A stretch of 64,000 nucleotides of DNA from positions 1 to 64,000 of the forward strand of contig JANYDH010000189.1 of assembly GCA_025359865.1 (NCBI GenBank), read 5' to 3'. Shown here in pieces: positions 18,523-27,867 of this stretch (position 1 is its first letter; every line of letters starts with the position of its first letter). The position numbers were made by a program, and so were the translations under genes. Origin of the DNA: Actinomycetes bacterium (GTDB lineage Bacteria > Actinomycetota > Acidimicrobiia > Acidimicrobiales > Ilumatobacteraceae). Under the pieces are notes generated by a model that searched no databases, was not told the origin of the DNA, and worked only from the letters and a program-made list of their open reading frames with translations.

Positions 18523-19326
18523 TTACGAGTTGGTGTAGTCGGGCGGCCGCCGTTCCAGGAAGGCGGCCATCGCCTCACGATGGTCCGCAGTGGCACTGGC
18601 CATGATCTGCTGTCGATTCTCCATGTCAATCGCTGCCTGCATCCCCGGGATCTCGAGCGCGCTCCACATCCCCTCCTTGGTGAGTGCGACCCCGAACGGT
18701 GCGTTGAGCATCACCTGATGGGCCTTGGCCATGGCGCAGTCGATGAGCGCGTGGTCATCGACCAGATCGACCACCAGACCGATCCGGTACGCCTCCTCAG
18801 CATCGAACACACGGCCGGTGAGCATCAGTTCCTGAGCCCGAGATGCTCCGACCAAACGAGGCAAAAGCCAACTGGTGCCGATGTCGCACGCCGACAACCC
18901 GATGCGAATGAAGGCCGCGTTGAAACGCGCCGACCGCGCCGCCAGACGGATGTCGCTTCCGAGCACCAATGCGAACCCACCGCCAGCAGCGGGGCCATTG
19001 ACCGCAGCGATGACCGGCTGCGGAAGGGAGCGAAGCTTGGGGATCAACGAGGCGATGTGCTTCTGCGTCGCGAAACCTGCCTGTGTACGGCCAAGGTGTG
19101 CACTGTGCGGGGCGGCTCCGTATCCCCCGAGATCGAGTCCGGCGCAGAAGCCTCTGCCCGCACCGGTGAGGATCACCACCCGCACCGCAGGATCGACAGC
19201 AATCTCATCGAGGTGCTCATGAAGCGACTGCACCAGTTCACTCGTCATCGCATTCAACTTCTCGGGTCGGTTGAGGGTGAGTAGTGCTACACCGGCGCCG
19301 GATTCTGAGCGTTCGATCACAGTCAT
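18523..19326 (-). CDS. enoyl-CoA hydratase/isomerase family protein
   Basis: A 267-residue crotonase-fold protein. The start MTVIERSE leads to LNRPEKLNAMTSELV, then the oxyanion-hole segments GRGFCAGLDL and NGPAAGGGFALVLGSDIRLAA, and the later RIGLSACDIGTSWLLPRLVG. The Asp in ACDIG takes the place often held by a catalytic Glu, so it may be an isomerase or a special hydratase. It lies alone between the importer operon and the glycosylase gene, with only 32 bp to the divergent glycosylase start. Substrate unknown. Confidence 0.9.
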   Translation of the reverse strand: MTVIERSESGAGVALLTLNRPEKLNAMTSELVQSLHEHLDEIAVDPAVRVVILTGAGRGFCAGLDLGGYGAAPHSAHLGRTQAGFATQKHIASLIPKLRSLPQPVIAAVNGPAAGGGFALVLGSDIRLAARSARFNAAFIRIGLSACDIGTSWLLPRLVGASRAQELMLTGRVFDAEEAYRIGLVVDLVDDHALIDCAMAKAHQVMLNAPFGVALTKEGMWSALEIPGMQAAIDMENRQQIMASATADHREAMAAFLERRPPDYTNS

Positions 19327-19358
19327 GTCGCCATCGTTACCGTTCGCGCACGGCGAGC

Positions 19359-20342
19359 ATGCAGTGGGCGTTGCGCGTCACACCCCTCGGCTACGTTGCA
19401 GATGTGCTCTCCGCTACCTTCCCGGCCAGTACCGGTACTCCGACCGACTCCCCGACCAGCGCAGCCGGGCCCCCTGCGGTGTTGCGGAGCATCCTCGGTC
19501 CGCTGCGCTACGGAGGAAGTGACCCCACTACGCGCCTCAGCCCTACCGAGTTCATCCGGGCCACACTGACCCCTGACGGCCCCGGCACGGTCCGCCTGGT
19601 CTGGTCCGACGGCGTAGTCCGTTCGCAGGCCTGGGGTGCAGGTGCCGAGTGGTTGCTCGGTTCGGTGCCGCGTCTGCTCGGCGACCTGGATCAACCGTAC
19701 GAATTTCACGACGCCCACCCGGCCATCATGCGCGCCCAGCATCAACATCGCGGGCTGCGCCTTGGCGCTAGCGGCGATCTCTACCACGAACTGCTGCCCA
19801 CTATCCTCGGCCAGCGAATCACCGCAGGCGAGGCCATCGCCCAGTGGCACCGTCTGTGTATGCAGCTCGGCGACATCGCACCTGGCCCGTTCGACGGGCT
19901 GCGGTTACCGCCGGCACCCGTTCGACTGGCGGAAACACCGCTGTGGTGGTTCCATCCGCTTGGCATCGAACGTAAACGCGCGGTGCCACTCATCGAGGTC
20001 GCACGACATGCCGACAAGTGTTGGCGATGGGCGGCTTCCGGCAGCGCAGCGGCGGCACAGTCGATGGCACTGCTGCGCGGGGTAGGTGAATGGACCATCG
20101 GGTGCACGCTCGCCACGGCACTCGGCGAACCCGATGCCGTGGCGGTAGGCGACTTCCATCTGAAGAACATGGTTGCCTACGCCCTGGCCGGCGAACCACG
20201 GGCCACCGACGAGCGGATGCTCGACCTTCTCGAGCCCTATCGAGGTCAACGCGGTCGGGTCGTCCGCCTGCTTCAAATGCATGGTCCCAGCGCCCCGAAG
20301 TTCGGCCCGCGCCAACGGGTGTTGCCGATGCGCCAGTGGTGA
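19359..20342 (+). CDS. AlkA-like DNA glycosylase (HhH-GPD superfamily)
   Basis: A 327-residue protein, probably removing alkylated bases such as 3-methyladenine. The helix-hairpin-helix and catalytic segment is LLRGVGEWTIGCTLATA followed by VAVGDFHLKNMV, in which the Asp corresponds to the catalytic residue. Upstream, ELLPTILGQRITAGEA matches the glycosylase helix region. A stretch up to about residue 110 (LSPTEFIRATLTPDG, RLVWSDG) looks like the AlkA N-terminal domain. The start is the ATG at 19359. The frame extends 25 codons further into the divergent hydratase gene, which is unlikely to be real. Confidence 0.87.
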   Translation: MQWALRVTPLGYVADVLSATFPASTGTPTDSPTSAAGPPAVLRSILGPLRYGGSDPTTRLSPTEFIRATLTPDGPGTVRLVWSDGVVRSQAWGAGAEWLLGSVPRLLGDLDQPYEFHDAHPAIMRAQHQHRGLRLGASGDLYHELLPTILGQRITAGEAIAQWHRLCMQLGDIAPGPFDGLRLPPAPVRLAETPLWWFHPLGIERKRAVPLIEVARHADKCWRWAASGSAAAAQSMALLRGVGEWTIGCTLATALGEPDAVAVGDFHLKNMVAYALAGEPRATDERMLDLLEPYRGQRGRVVRLLQMHGPSAPKFGPRQRVLPMRQW

Positions 20343-20383
20343 CCGCAGACTCCGCAACCCATCGTGTTAGCGTCGATGCGCTC

Positions 20384-21580
20384 ATGACCGCCACAGAGAC
20401 CAACACCCAGACCCTCACCGTGGTGGCTGCCCGTTCTTGGAGCTCGTTGCTCCGCCGTGCGGGCATTGCCTTCGTCATGTCGCGGTTGTGTGTCTTCGCG
20501 GGTGCTGCCGTAGTGGCCGCCCAACAAGTGGTTCAACAACGCGAAGCGACTGACTTCCAGCGACCGAAGAACGCGATCAGCCTGATCGTCAAGGTACTCA
20601 CGTCGTGGGACGGGGCGTGGTACTTCCGCATCATCCGAGACGGCTATCCGAAGGTCATTCCTCCACACGTCACATTCAGCGTTCCCGAGGCCCGCGCTGC
20701 GTTCTTCCCGGTGTTTCCGCTGCTCGCCCGCGGATTCGACTTCATCCTCCCCGGCGGCGATGTACTCGCTGCGATCATCCTCAACACGATGCTCGGCGCC
20801 GTGGCGATCTACCTCATCGGTTTGCTCACCCGCGACATCTTCGGTGACCGCATTGCCTACCGGGCGATGGTGATCATGGCGTTCTTTCCCGGCAGTTTCG
20901 TGCTCACCTTCACGTATTCCGAGGCTGCGTTGATCGCCATTTCGGCGGGCTGTCTGCTGATGCTGCAACGAGAGCGATGGCTCCTCGCCGGCATTCTGGC
21001 CGCGCTGGGTACCGCCACGCGCCCCAACGGTGTTGCGCTCTGCGCGGCATGCGCCGTTGCCGCATTCTTGGCGATTCGCAACGACCGCCGCTGGTCGTCG
21101 CTGATCGCACCAATCCTGTCGCCGATCGGGTTGATCGCGTTCCAGAGTTACCTTCGTGTGCGCACTGGCGAATGGGCCTGGATTCGCGTCCAGCGCGAAG
21201 CATGGGACGAAGGCACAAGCTTCGGGCTCACTGCATTACGGCGAACCGCCGATGCCTTCATTCATCCCCTGTCATCTCCCACAGACATCATCACCGCGGT
21301 GTCGTTCCTGGCGATGATCGCGCTGGTCGTGGTGATGTGGAAGAAGCGATTGCCGTGGCCACTCGTCGCGTTCACTGCCATTGTGCTCGCGCTGATGGTG
21401 CTGCCCACCACCGTCACCGCGCGACCGCGCTTTCTGTATACGGCCTTTCCGGCATTCATCTCGCTTGCCGCATGGTGGCCGGAGGAGCACGAAGAAGGGT
21501 GGGGGGCCACCATCGCAATGTGCAGTGCCGGACTGGTCGCCATTACCGGTCTGTACGGCGTCCTCGGCGCCATCCCGTGA
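20384..21580 (+). CDS. PIG-V-like mannosyltransferase family membrane protein (GT-C)
   Basis: A 398-residue multi-spanning protein. The luminal motif SWDGAWYFRIIRDGYP after the first helix and TATRPNG later are characteristic of PIG-V-like GT-C mannosyltransferases, which use polyprenyl-phosphate mannose. About eight to ten hydrophobic segments follow. The ATG at 20384 gives a sensible N-terminus; nearly 100 further open codons upstream overlap the glycosylase gene in another frame. Its stop overlaps the next start as GTGA. It heads the envelope-glycan cluster and probably works with the AftD-like protein. Confidence 0.82.
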   Translation: MTATETNTQTLTVVAARSWSSLLRRAGIAFVMSRLCVFAGAAVVAAQQVVQQREATDFQRPKNAISLIVKVLTSWDGAWYFRIIRDGYPKVIPPHVTFSVPEARAAFFPVFPLLARGFDFILPGGDVLAAIILNTMLGAVAIYLIGLLTRDIFGDRIAYRAMVIMAFFPGSFVLTFTYSEAALIAISAGCLLMLQRERWLLAGILAALGTATRPNGVALCAACAVAAFLAIRNDRRWSSLIAPILSPIGLIAFQSYLRVRTGEWAWIRVQREAWDEGTSFGLTALRRTADAFIHPLSSPTDIITAVSFLAMIALVVVMWKKRLPWPLVAFTAIVLALMVLPTTVTARPRFLYTAFPAFISLAAWWPEEHEEGWGATIAMCSAGLVAITGLYGVLGAIP

Positions 21581-24500
21581 ACGAACGCGGTCGCCGCACC
21601 ACGCCCCGATCGCTTCCCCGTCACGCCGGGTTGGGTATCTGGCTGCTCGCGGCACTCGCCTACCTCCCCTCGTTGAGGTCGGCACCGGGGAAGATGCCAA
21701 CCGACACCAAGCTGTACCTGTACTTGAATCCAGGTCGGCTCATCGCCGACGCGCCGTTTAGTTGGGATACGCGACAGTTCGCAGGCTGGGTTCCGCACCA
21801 GACCATTGCCTACCTCTGGCCATCCGGCCCGTGGTTCTGGGTCTTCGACAAGTTGGGCATACCCGACTGGGTTGCCCACCGACTGTGGATCGCAACCCTG
21901 CTGTTCCTCGGTGGGCTCGGCGTACGGTGGGCGGCCAAACACCTTGGTCTCAGCACCACGGCTGCGGTGACCGCCGCTGTCGTCTACCAACTCTCGCCGT
22001 ACATCTTGCCGTACATTTCGCGCACCTCGGTAATGCTGCTGCCGTGGGCCGCTGTGGGGTGGTTGGTCGGACTCACCATCCGTGCGTGTGGTCGAACCCG
22101 ATGGCGCGATGCTGCACTGTTTGCGCTGGTGGTGCTCACCGTCGGGGCTGTCAACGCCACAGCCATCGCGCTCATTGCACCAGCGCCGATTCTCTGGCTC
22201 GTGCACGCAGTCTGGCAACGCACCATCAACTGGCGAACGGCGATCGCAACGGCGCTCAAACTGGGGGGCTTGTCGCTGCTGGTCTCACTGTGGTGGATCG
22301 CGATGCTGCTGGTACAGGGCAAGCACGGTGCCGACGTTCTGTCGTTCTCCGAGACCCTCGACGCGGTCTCACTCACGTCCACCGGAACCGAGACATTGCG
22401 CGGGTTGGGGTACTGGTTGTTCTATGTGCGCGATCCATTCGCGTTCACGACGTCTGCGTCATTCGACTACATGACATCTGGCAGGGTGATCGTTGCCGGG
22501 TACGCGCTGCTCGTCATCGGGTTGGCAGGTATTGCCATCACCCGCTGGTCGCAGCGTCGATACGCGGCACTTCTGGTGTTTTCCGGCATCGTACTTGCCG
22601 TCGGCGTGCACCCGATCGCGAACCCGTCACCGCTGATGGGGCCGGTGAAAGATTCGGCGCTCGGGCTGGCAATCCGTAGCAGTACTCGCGCCATTCCGGT
22701 GTTCAACTTCGGGATTGCACTCGGTATCGGGGCGTTGGTCACGGCGCTCGGCGCCACGCGCTCGCGGATGAGGATGGTTGCGCCGGCTGTGGTGACGCTG
22801 ATCGCCGTTGTCAATCTGCCTGCGCTGCACGCTGGAGGCCTCGTCGACCCTGCACTCGTGCGCGACCAAGACGTACCGGCTGCGTGGCAGCAGGCGGCCG
22901 CACAGCTCGACTCCACGTCCAGCGAGTACCGCGTGATGCAGTTGCCCGGCAGCGAGTTCGGGGCATTCCGGTGGGGATACACGGTCGACCCACCCCTGCC
23001 GGGCCTGACCGACAAGCCGCTCGTCACCCGTGATCTGCTGCCACTCGGAAGCCCGGGCGCGATGGACCTGCTCTATGCACTCGACAATCGAGTGCAGAAC
23101 GGCACGCTCGAACCAGCTGCCGTGGCACCTGTCGTCAGGCTGCTCGGAGTCGACACCATCTGGGTCGCCAACGACCTCGCGTTTGACCGGTTCCGAACAC
23201 CGCGGCCCGAGGTGATCTCCGACTTCTTCCATCAGCGGCCGAACGGGCTCGGAGACCCTGTTGCCTACGGCACACCGCAGATCAATGTGCCGGTCATCGG
23301 GATGGTCGACGAGCAGCAACTCAGCGACCCGCGGCTCGGTACCCCGCTGCCGCCGGTCGAGTTGGTCCCGGTCAAAGATCCGCAGTCGATCATTCGGGCC
23401 AGTGCCGACGTCGTCGTACTCGCCGGCAGCGGCGATGGCATGGTCGACGCAGCAGCAGCCGGGTTGATCCACGGCAATGAAGCAGTGCTCTATGCGGCCG
23501 ACCTCTCAGCCCGACAATTGGCCGATCTGGCACCGGGTACCCGTGTGATCGTGACCGACTCCAACCGTGACCGTGCCGCCCAGTGGCGTGGCTCACAAGA
23601 CGTCAGCGGGTTCACCGAAACGGGCGGCGACGGGGCCGATGTCACCCGACTCGATCAGGCCGACCAACGACTTGCGGTGTTTTCCGCCCAGACCGGTAAC
23701 GGACTGACCGGCGGAAACCAAACCACAGCGGCCCTCGATGGGGGCCTGACGGTACGCGCCACCGCATACGGTGAGCCGTTCGCCTACCGACCCGAGTACC
23801 GACCGACGATGGCGGTCGACGGCGACCAATCCACGGCATGGGTCGTCGGGATCCGCGGTGACCCCGTCGGCGAGTCGATCGAATTGTCCACCACCGATGG
23901 ATCACTCTCACTCGTGCAGGTTCAGGACCGATTCGCCAATCGTCAGATCACTGCAGTGCACATCGACCAGCCCGGCGAACCGGCTCAGGCAGTCGTGCTC
24001 GATGACACGTCGTTGACCACCCCGGGCCAGCAGATTGCCGTAGTGGCCGCCAAGCCGGTCACTATCGTGATCGACCGGGTCTCGCCCCGGGCGGCCGGCG
24101 CCGACTCCGGCCCGTCGGGCGTCGGGTTTGCCGAACTCGGTCCGGTCGCTGTGGAGACGGTACGTCCGCCGGGCGACGCGCTGGCCGCGGTGACCGCCGA
24201 GACGCCGCTCGACATCGTGCTTACACGCGACCGAGTACGCGCTACAAATCGCTGGCGCAGTGACCCAGAGCCAGCCCTGCTTCGAGAGTTCTCGTTGCCG
24301 GTCGACCTGACGCTCCGCCCGACCATCACCCTGCGACTCGACCAGCGCGCCGACGACGTCACCCTCAACGCGCTCACGGGCACGACCGGGGTGGCCATCG
24401 CAGATCGGAGGCTGGCCGGTGTACCGGCGGCCGGCGGCCAGAGCGCGATCGACGCAGATCCGGCAAGCCAGTGGGTCACACCATTCGGTCAGGCCATCGG

Positions 24501-25797
24501 GGCGACGCTTGACATACCACTCATGGCCGGCACCGTCGCAGATCAGTTCACGATGGTTCAGCCCAACGACGCGCTGCATTCGCAGATCACAGAGGTTCGG
24601 CTGCAGATCGGAGAGGTCGATGTCGTTGTCGCCGTGCCAGACGCCGATGCCACTGGTCGCAGCCTGGTCACGTTCCCGCGGGCGACGGGCGACCACCTGA
24701 CCCTCACCATCACCGCCGTCGAGGCGCGCCCCACGACCGACCGTCGGTACGGCGAAATCGTCGCCCTCCCAACCGCCATCGCCGAAGTTGAGGGTTTGCC
24801 GGTGGCTCCGGTTCTCATCACCTCGGCCTCGACGAACTGCCGAACGGATCTACTCGCCGTCGATGGCAGCCCGCTCGGCGTGCACCTCACGGTCGACGAC
24901 ATCGCGAGTTTGGTCTCCGGCGAAGCCATCGACGTGACGACATGCGCCACCGACAACCAGATCGTCCTCACGCGCGGCATCCACCGGATCGTCGCCGTGC
25001 CCGGCCTGCGGACCGGCGTCGATATCGACCGCATCGTGTTGCGTTCGAGTGCCGCTCCGCCAGCAGATAGTAACGGCGGGGGTGTTGCCAGCGCAGGTCG
25101 ACCGACGGTCACCGTCGTGCGCAGCCGAACCGAACGTACTGCCACGGTCTCGGCATGTCCGACTGGGTGCTGGCTCATACTCGGTGAAGGCTTCAATCCG
25201 GCGTGGGCGGCGGATGTCGTCTCGGGCAGTGGCGCCGGCAGCGGCCTCGGCGCGCCAACCCAGATCAGCGGCGGATTCAACGGCTGGTGGCTGCCTCCGA
25301 GTGGTGCTCCGCGAGTCATCTCGATGGTCTGGACCCCGCAATCGTCACTGGACATCGCGTTGCTCCTCGCCGCGTTCGGGGTGATTGCCTGCATCATTTT
25401 GGCCGTTGTGGATCGCAGCGGGCGTGCGGCTTTGGCCACCCCGGACGCACCGCGATTTGCCGACGTCCGAAGCCCGGTTTCCCGGCGGTCAGCACTGCTC
25501 GGAGCAGTGGCATTGGTAGCGCTCAGCAGCTTGGTCATTGCGCCGTTCTGGTCTGTCATCGCCTTGGTGCCTGCAGTGTTGATGGCAACCCTGACCCGTG
25601 TCCGGCTTGTCGCCGTGTCGGCAGCGGTGTTGGCCGGCGTTGTCGGGCTGATCGTTGCTCAACGCGAACGGTCGCAGCATTTCTTCGCCAATGCCGGCTG
25701 GCCCGGGAAGTTCGAAGATCTACATCGGCTCGCTGTGTTCGTGGTGGTGTTGCTGGTCAGCGCGTGCCTGTTCGACGGCGAGCGATCCGACGCCTGA
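21577..25797 (+). CDS. aftD: AftD-like alpha-(1->3)-arabinofuranosyltransferase
   Basis: A 1406-residue protein, close to the roughly 1400 residues of mycobacterial AftD. The N-terminal GT-C part has the family's first loop, PTDTKLYLYLNPGR then FSWDTRQFAGWVPHQ then GPWFWVFDKLG, and about ten helices up to residue 400. A long exported region follows, with segments resembling discoidin/F5-8C carbohydrate-binding domains (YRPTMAVDGDQSTAWVVG near residue 750, SAIDADPASQWVTP near 965). The end has GFNPAWAADV, a Gly-rich stretch and closing helices. The GTG start at 21577 overlaps the previous stop. In mycobacteria AftD branches arabinan; the acceptor here is unknown. Its last 78 bases overlap the convergent gene. 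Confidence 0.88.
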   Translation: MNERGRRTTPRSLPRHAGLGIWLLAALAYLPSLRSAPGKMPTDTKLYLYLNPGRLIADAPFSWDTRQFAGWVPHQTIAYLWPSGPWFWVFDKLGIPDWVAHRLWIATLLFLGGLGVRWAAKHLGLSTTAAVTAAVVYQLSPYILPYISRTSVMLLPWAAVGWLVGLTIRACGRTRWRDAALFALVVLTVGAVNATAIALIAPAPILWLVHAVWQRTINWRTAIATALKLGGLSLLVSLWWIAMLLVQGKHGADVLSFSETLDAVSLTSTGTETLRGLGYWLFYVRDPFAFTTSASFDYMTSGRVIVAGYALLVIGLAGIAITRWSQRRYAALLVFSGIVLAVGVHPIANPSPLMGPVKDSALGLAIRSSTRAIPVFNFGIALGIGALVTALGATRSRMRMVAPAVVTLIAVVNLPALHAGGLVDPALVRDQDVPAAWQQAAAQLDSTSSEYRVMQLPGSEFGAFRWGYTVDPPLPGLTDKPLVTRDLLPLGSPGAMDLLYALDNRVQNGTLEPAAVAPVVRLLGVDTIWVANDLAFDRFRTPRPEVISDFFHQRPNGLGDPVAYGTPQINVPVIGMVDEQQLSDPRLGTPLPPVELVPVKDPQSIIRASADVVVLAGSGDGMVDAAAAGLIHGNEAVLYAADLSARQLADLAPGTRVIVTDSNRDRAAQWRGSQDVSGFTETGGDGADVTRLDQADQRLAVFSAQTGNGLTGGNQTTAALDGGLTVRATAYGEPFAYRPEYRPTMAVDGDQSTAWVVGIRGDPVGESIELSTTDGSLSLVQVQDRFANRQITAVHIDQPGEPAQAVVLDDTSLTTPGQQIAVVAAKPVTIVIDRVSPRAAGADSGPSGVGFAELGPVAVETVRPPGDALAAVTAETPLDIVLTRDRVRATNRWRSDPEPALLREFSLPVDLTLRPTITLRLDQRADDVTLNALTGTTGVAIADRRLAGVPAAGGQSAIDADPASQWVTPFGQAIGATLDIPLMAGTVADQFTMVQPNDALHSQITEVRLQIGEVDVVVAVPDADATGRSLVTFPRATGDHLTLTITAVEARPTTDRRYGEIVALPTAIAEVEGLPVAPVLITSASTNCRTDLLAVDGSPLGVHLTVDDIASLVSGEAIDVTTCATDNQIVLTRGIHRIVAVPGLRTGVDIDRIVLRSSAAPPADSNGGGVASAGRPTVTVVRSRTERTATVSACPTGCWLILGEGFNPAWAADVVSGSGAGSGLGAPTQISGGFNGWWLPPSGAPRVISMVWTPQSSLDIALLLAAFGVIACIILAVVDRSGRAALATPDAPRFADVRSPVSRRSALLGAVALVALSSLVIAPFWSVIALVPAVLMATLTRVRLVAVSAAVLAGVVGLIVAQRERSQHFFANAGWPGKFEDLHRLAVFVVVLLVSACLFDGERSDA

Positions 25798-27093
25798 ATG
25801 TGGGCAGATAGCGTCGGTACCGACGGGCTGTGGGCGCCAGCCAGACAGAGCGACGGCGGCCGCCACCACCACCACCGTCTCCATCGACGAGCGGATGCGG
25901 TGTCCGCCGTAGAACAACACCGTCGTGATCCCCACCCCTGCGACCGGTAACAACAGCAACATCCGAACACGCCCTCGCACGCGCCACAAGCCGAACATTG
26001 CGCACGGCGCGAGTAGCCACCAGCTGACGATTCCGGCCCACGACGCCCACGCGTAGCGCTCCTCACCGGTGTCTTGGTGGACGAGATCGGAAAGCCCGGC
26101 CAAGTCGAGCGTTCGAGCCATCCGGGCAGTGATCACCTTGGGCAGCTCTGACTTGTGTGCGCGCGCATAGGCGATGGCAAGCGACCGTTGGCGTTGCGAC
26201 CGTACGGAGGGTTCTTCGTCGGCCGAGTACAGCGGATCGTTGACAACGCATGCCAGTGACCAGCCGCCCACCTCGCGACCGTCGAACGTAGCATCGCAAT
26301 AGCTGCCAAGCAGGGTGGTGCCATCGTTCGTCGTGAGTGTGACGGGTCGCTCGAACCGGGCAAGGTTGAAGCCCACCCACGGCAGCAACACCACCGAAAT
26401 GCCAAGCGCAACCAGCGCGGCGCTGCCGAATCGACGGGCCAGGCGGGGTTGCGGTAGCGAACCCACCAGCACGACCAGCCCAGCGGCCATGATCATGAGT
26501 TCACTGCGTGCCAGCACGGCGAGGCCGGCCGACGCCCCGCACGCTGTGAGCCGTGCTGGTCTCGGCGCTGGTCTCGGCGCTGGTCTCGGCACTGCTCTCG
26601 GCACTGCCACCGGCGCTGCTGTCAACACACGTAGCGCCAGTAGCAACGTCACACCGACGGCGAGCACGCTGACCGACTCGGACATGACGAGACCGTCATT
26701 CATCCACATGTTCGGGTACAGCGCGGCGATCCATGCTGCCAGTACGGCGGCACGGTCGTTGGCCACCATCCGAGCAACTCTGGCCAGCACCACGATCGTC
26801 GCGATGCCGCACAACACGGTCACTAGTCGTTGCCAAGGCACCGGCTGAGACACCCAACTGACCGACGCCATCAGGACCTGCGTCAGTGGACCGTGCTCGG
26901 CGCCGGGACGATCCACAAAGATCTCGCGAAACAGCGTGCCATGCGCAAGTTGCGTCGCCTGGGCGGAGTAGTACAGCGAATCGTTCAGGAGTAGCGACTG
27001 GTGCCGTTTGTCCACCACGAGAACGCCGATCCGCCACGCTGCACCGACCGCAACCGCGGTGCCGACGCTGAACAACCGCCGTATGCGCCACAC
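25720..27093 (-). CDS. GT39-like GT-C glycosyltransferase, membrane protein
   Basis: A 457-residue membrane protein from a GTG at 27093. Its first periplasmic loop, NDSLYYSAQATQLAHG followed by FVDRPGAEHGPLTQVLM, has the acidic and D/E-x pattern of PMT/ArnT-type GT-C enzymes. It has about ten helices and ends in a His/Glu-rich tail. A run of Pro/Arg/Ala repeats near residues 165-180 comes from a 12-bp tandem repeat. The 3' end overlaps the end of aftD by 78 bp on the opposite strand, so either the AftD tail or this tail may be variable. It probably adds a sugar to the same envelope glycan. Confidence 0.78.
   Translation of the reverse strand: MWRIRRLFSVGTAVAVGAAWRIGVLVVDKRHQSLLLNDSLYYSAQATQLAHGTLFREIFVDRPGAEHGPLTQVLMASVSWVSQPVPWQRLVTVLCGIATIVVLARVARMVANDRAAVLAAWIAALYPNMWMNDGLVMSESVSVLAVGVTLLLALRVLTAAPVAVPRAVPRPAPRPAPRPARLTACGASAGLAVLARSELMIMAAGLVVLVGSLPQPRLARRFGSAALVALGISVVLLPWVGFNLARFERPVTLTTNDGTTLLGSYCDATFDGREVGGWSLACVVNDPLYSADEEPSVRSQRQRSLAIAYARAHKSELPKVITARMARTLDLAGLSDLVHQDTGEERYAWASWAGIVSWWLLAPCAMFGLWRVRGRVRMLLLLPVAGVGITTVLFYGGHRIRSSMETVVVVAAAVALSGWRPQPVGTDAICPHSGVGSLAVEQARADQQHHHEHSEPM
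26555..26602. repeat. 12-bp tandem repeat inside the GT-C gene
   Basis: Four consecutive copies of GCTGGTCTCGGC-like units, the last with changes, encode the Pro-Arg-Pro-Ala run of the GT39-like protein. The unit is a multiple of three, so slippage would change the length of a loop and not the frame. Confidence 0.8.
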
Positions 27094-27137
27094 TCGGGAG
27101 CCCGGGTCGGAGCCTTGTTCGGTAATGTCATCTCCTT

Positions 27138-27866
27138 ATGTCGTCGAACGAGCCGCGCCCGTGTCTATCGGTGGTGGTGCCGTGCTACAACGAGCAGTCG
27201 ACCATTCTTGCACTGCTTGGCCGTGTCCGTGCGTCCCCGTGGGTTGCCGAGGTGATCGTGGTCGACGACGGCTCTACCGACGACAGTCGCCGGCTGCTCG
27301 CCACGGTGGATGACGGTTCTGTGCGGATCATCCACCAACCGCACAACATGGGCAAAGGTGCGGCATTGCGCACCGGGATCAGTCTCGCCACGTCCGACTA
27401 TGTCGTGGTGCAAGACGCCGACCTGGAGTACAGCCCCGAGGAGTACGGCGTGCTCCTCGAACCGCTCGAATCAGGCGTGGCCGATGTCGTGTTCGGCTCA
27501 CGGTTCTTGAGCGGCCGGCCGCACCGCGTGCTGTACTTCTGGCACTCGCTCGGCAACAAACTGCTCACGCTGCTGTCGAACATGTTCACCGATCTCAACC
27601 TGACCGACATGGAGACCTGCTACAAAATGTTCCGGCGCGAGATCGTGCAGGGGATCACGATCGAAGAGGACCGGTTCGGTTTCGAACCGGAGATCACCGC
27701 CAAGGTTGCCCGGGGCCAGCACCGCATCTACGAGGTAGGCATCACCTACGACGGGCGCACCTACGCCGATGGCAAGAAGATCGGATGGCGCGACGGCCTG
27801 CGCGCCTTGCAATGCATTGTCCGCTACTCGCCCATCGGCGAGCGGCTCAGGTGCCGGGGTCGGTGA
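27138..27866 (+). CDS. family 2 glycosyltransferase, polyprenyl-phosphate sugar synthase type
   Basis: A 242-residue cytoplasmic GT2 enzyme. The N-terminal LSVVVPCYNEQSTI, the DDGSTDDS metal/nucleotide motif, GKGAALRTGI and the VVQDADLEYSPEEY acidic motif match dolichyl/polyprenyl-phosphate mannose or glucose synthases. The tail, ITYDGRTYADGKKIGWRDG, is also typical. There is no membrane anchor. It would supply lipid-linked sugar donors to the GT-C enzymes around it. The ATG at 27138 is preceded at ten bases by TAATGT, a possible -10. The next gene follows after one base. Confidence 0.9.
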   Translation: MSSNEPRPCLSVVVPCYNEQSTILALLGRVRASPWVAEVIVVDDGSTDDSRRLLATVDDGSVRIIHQPHNMGKGAALRTGISLATSDYVVVQDADLEYSPEEYGVLLEPLESGVADVVFGSRFLSGRPHRVLYFWHSLGNKLLTLLSNMFTDLNLTDMETCYKMFRREIVQGITIEEDRFGFEPEITAKVARGQHRIYEVGITYDGRTYADGKKIGWRDGLRALQCIVRYSPIGERLRCRGR

Positions 27867-27867
27867 C

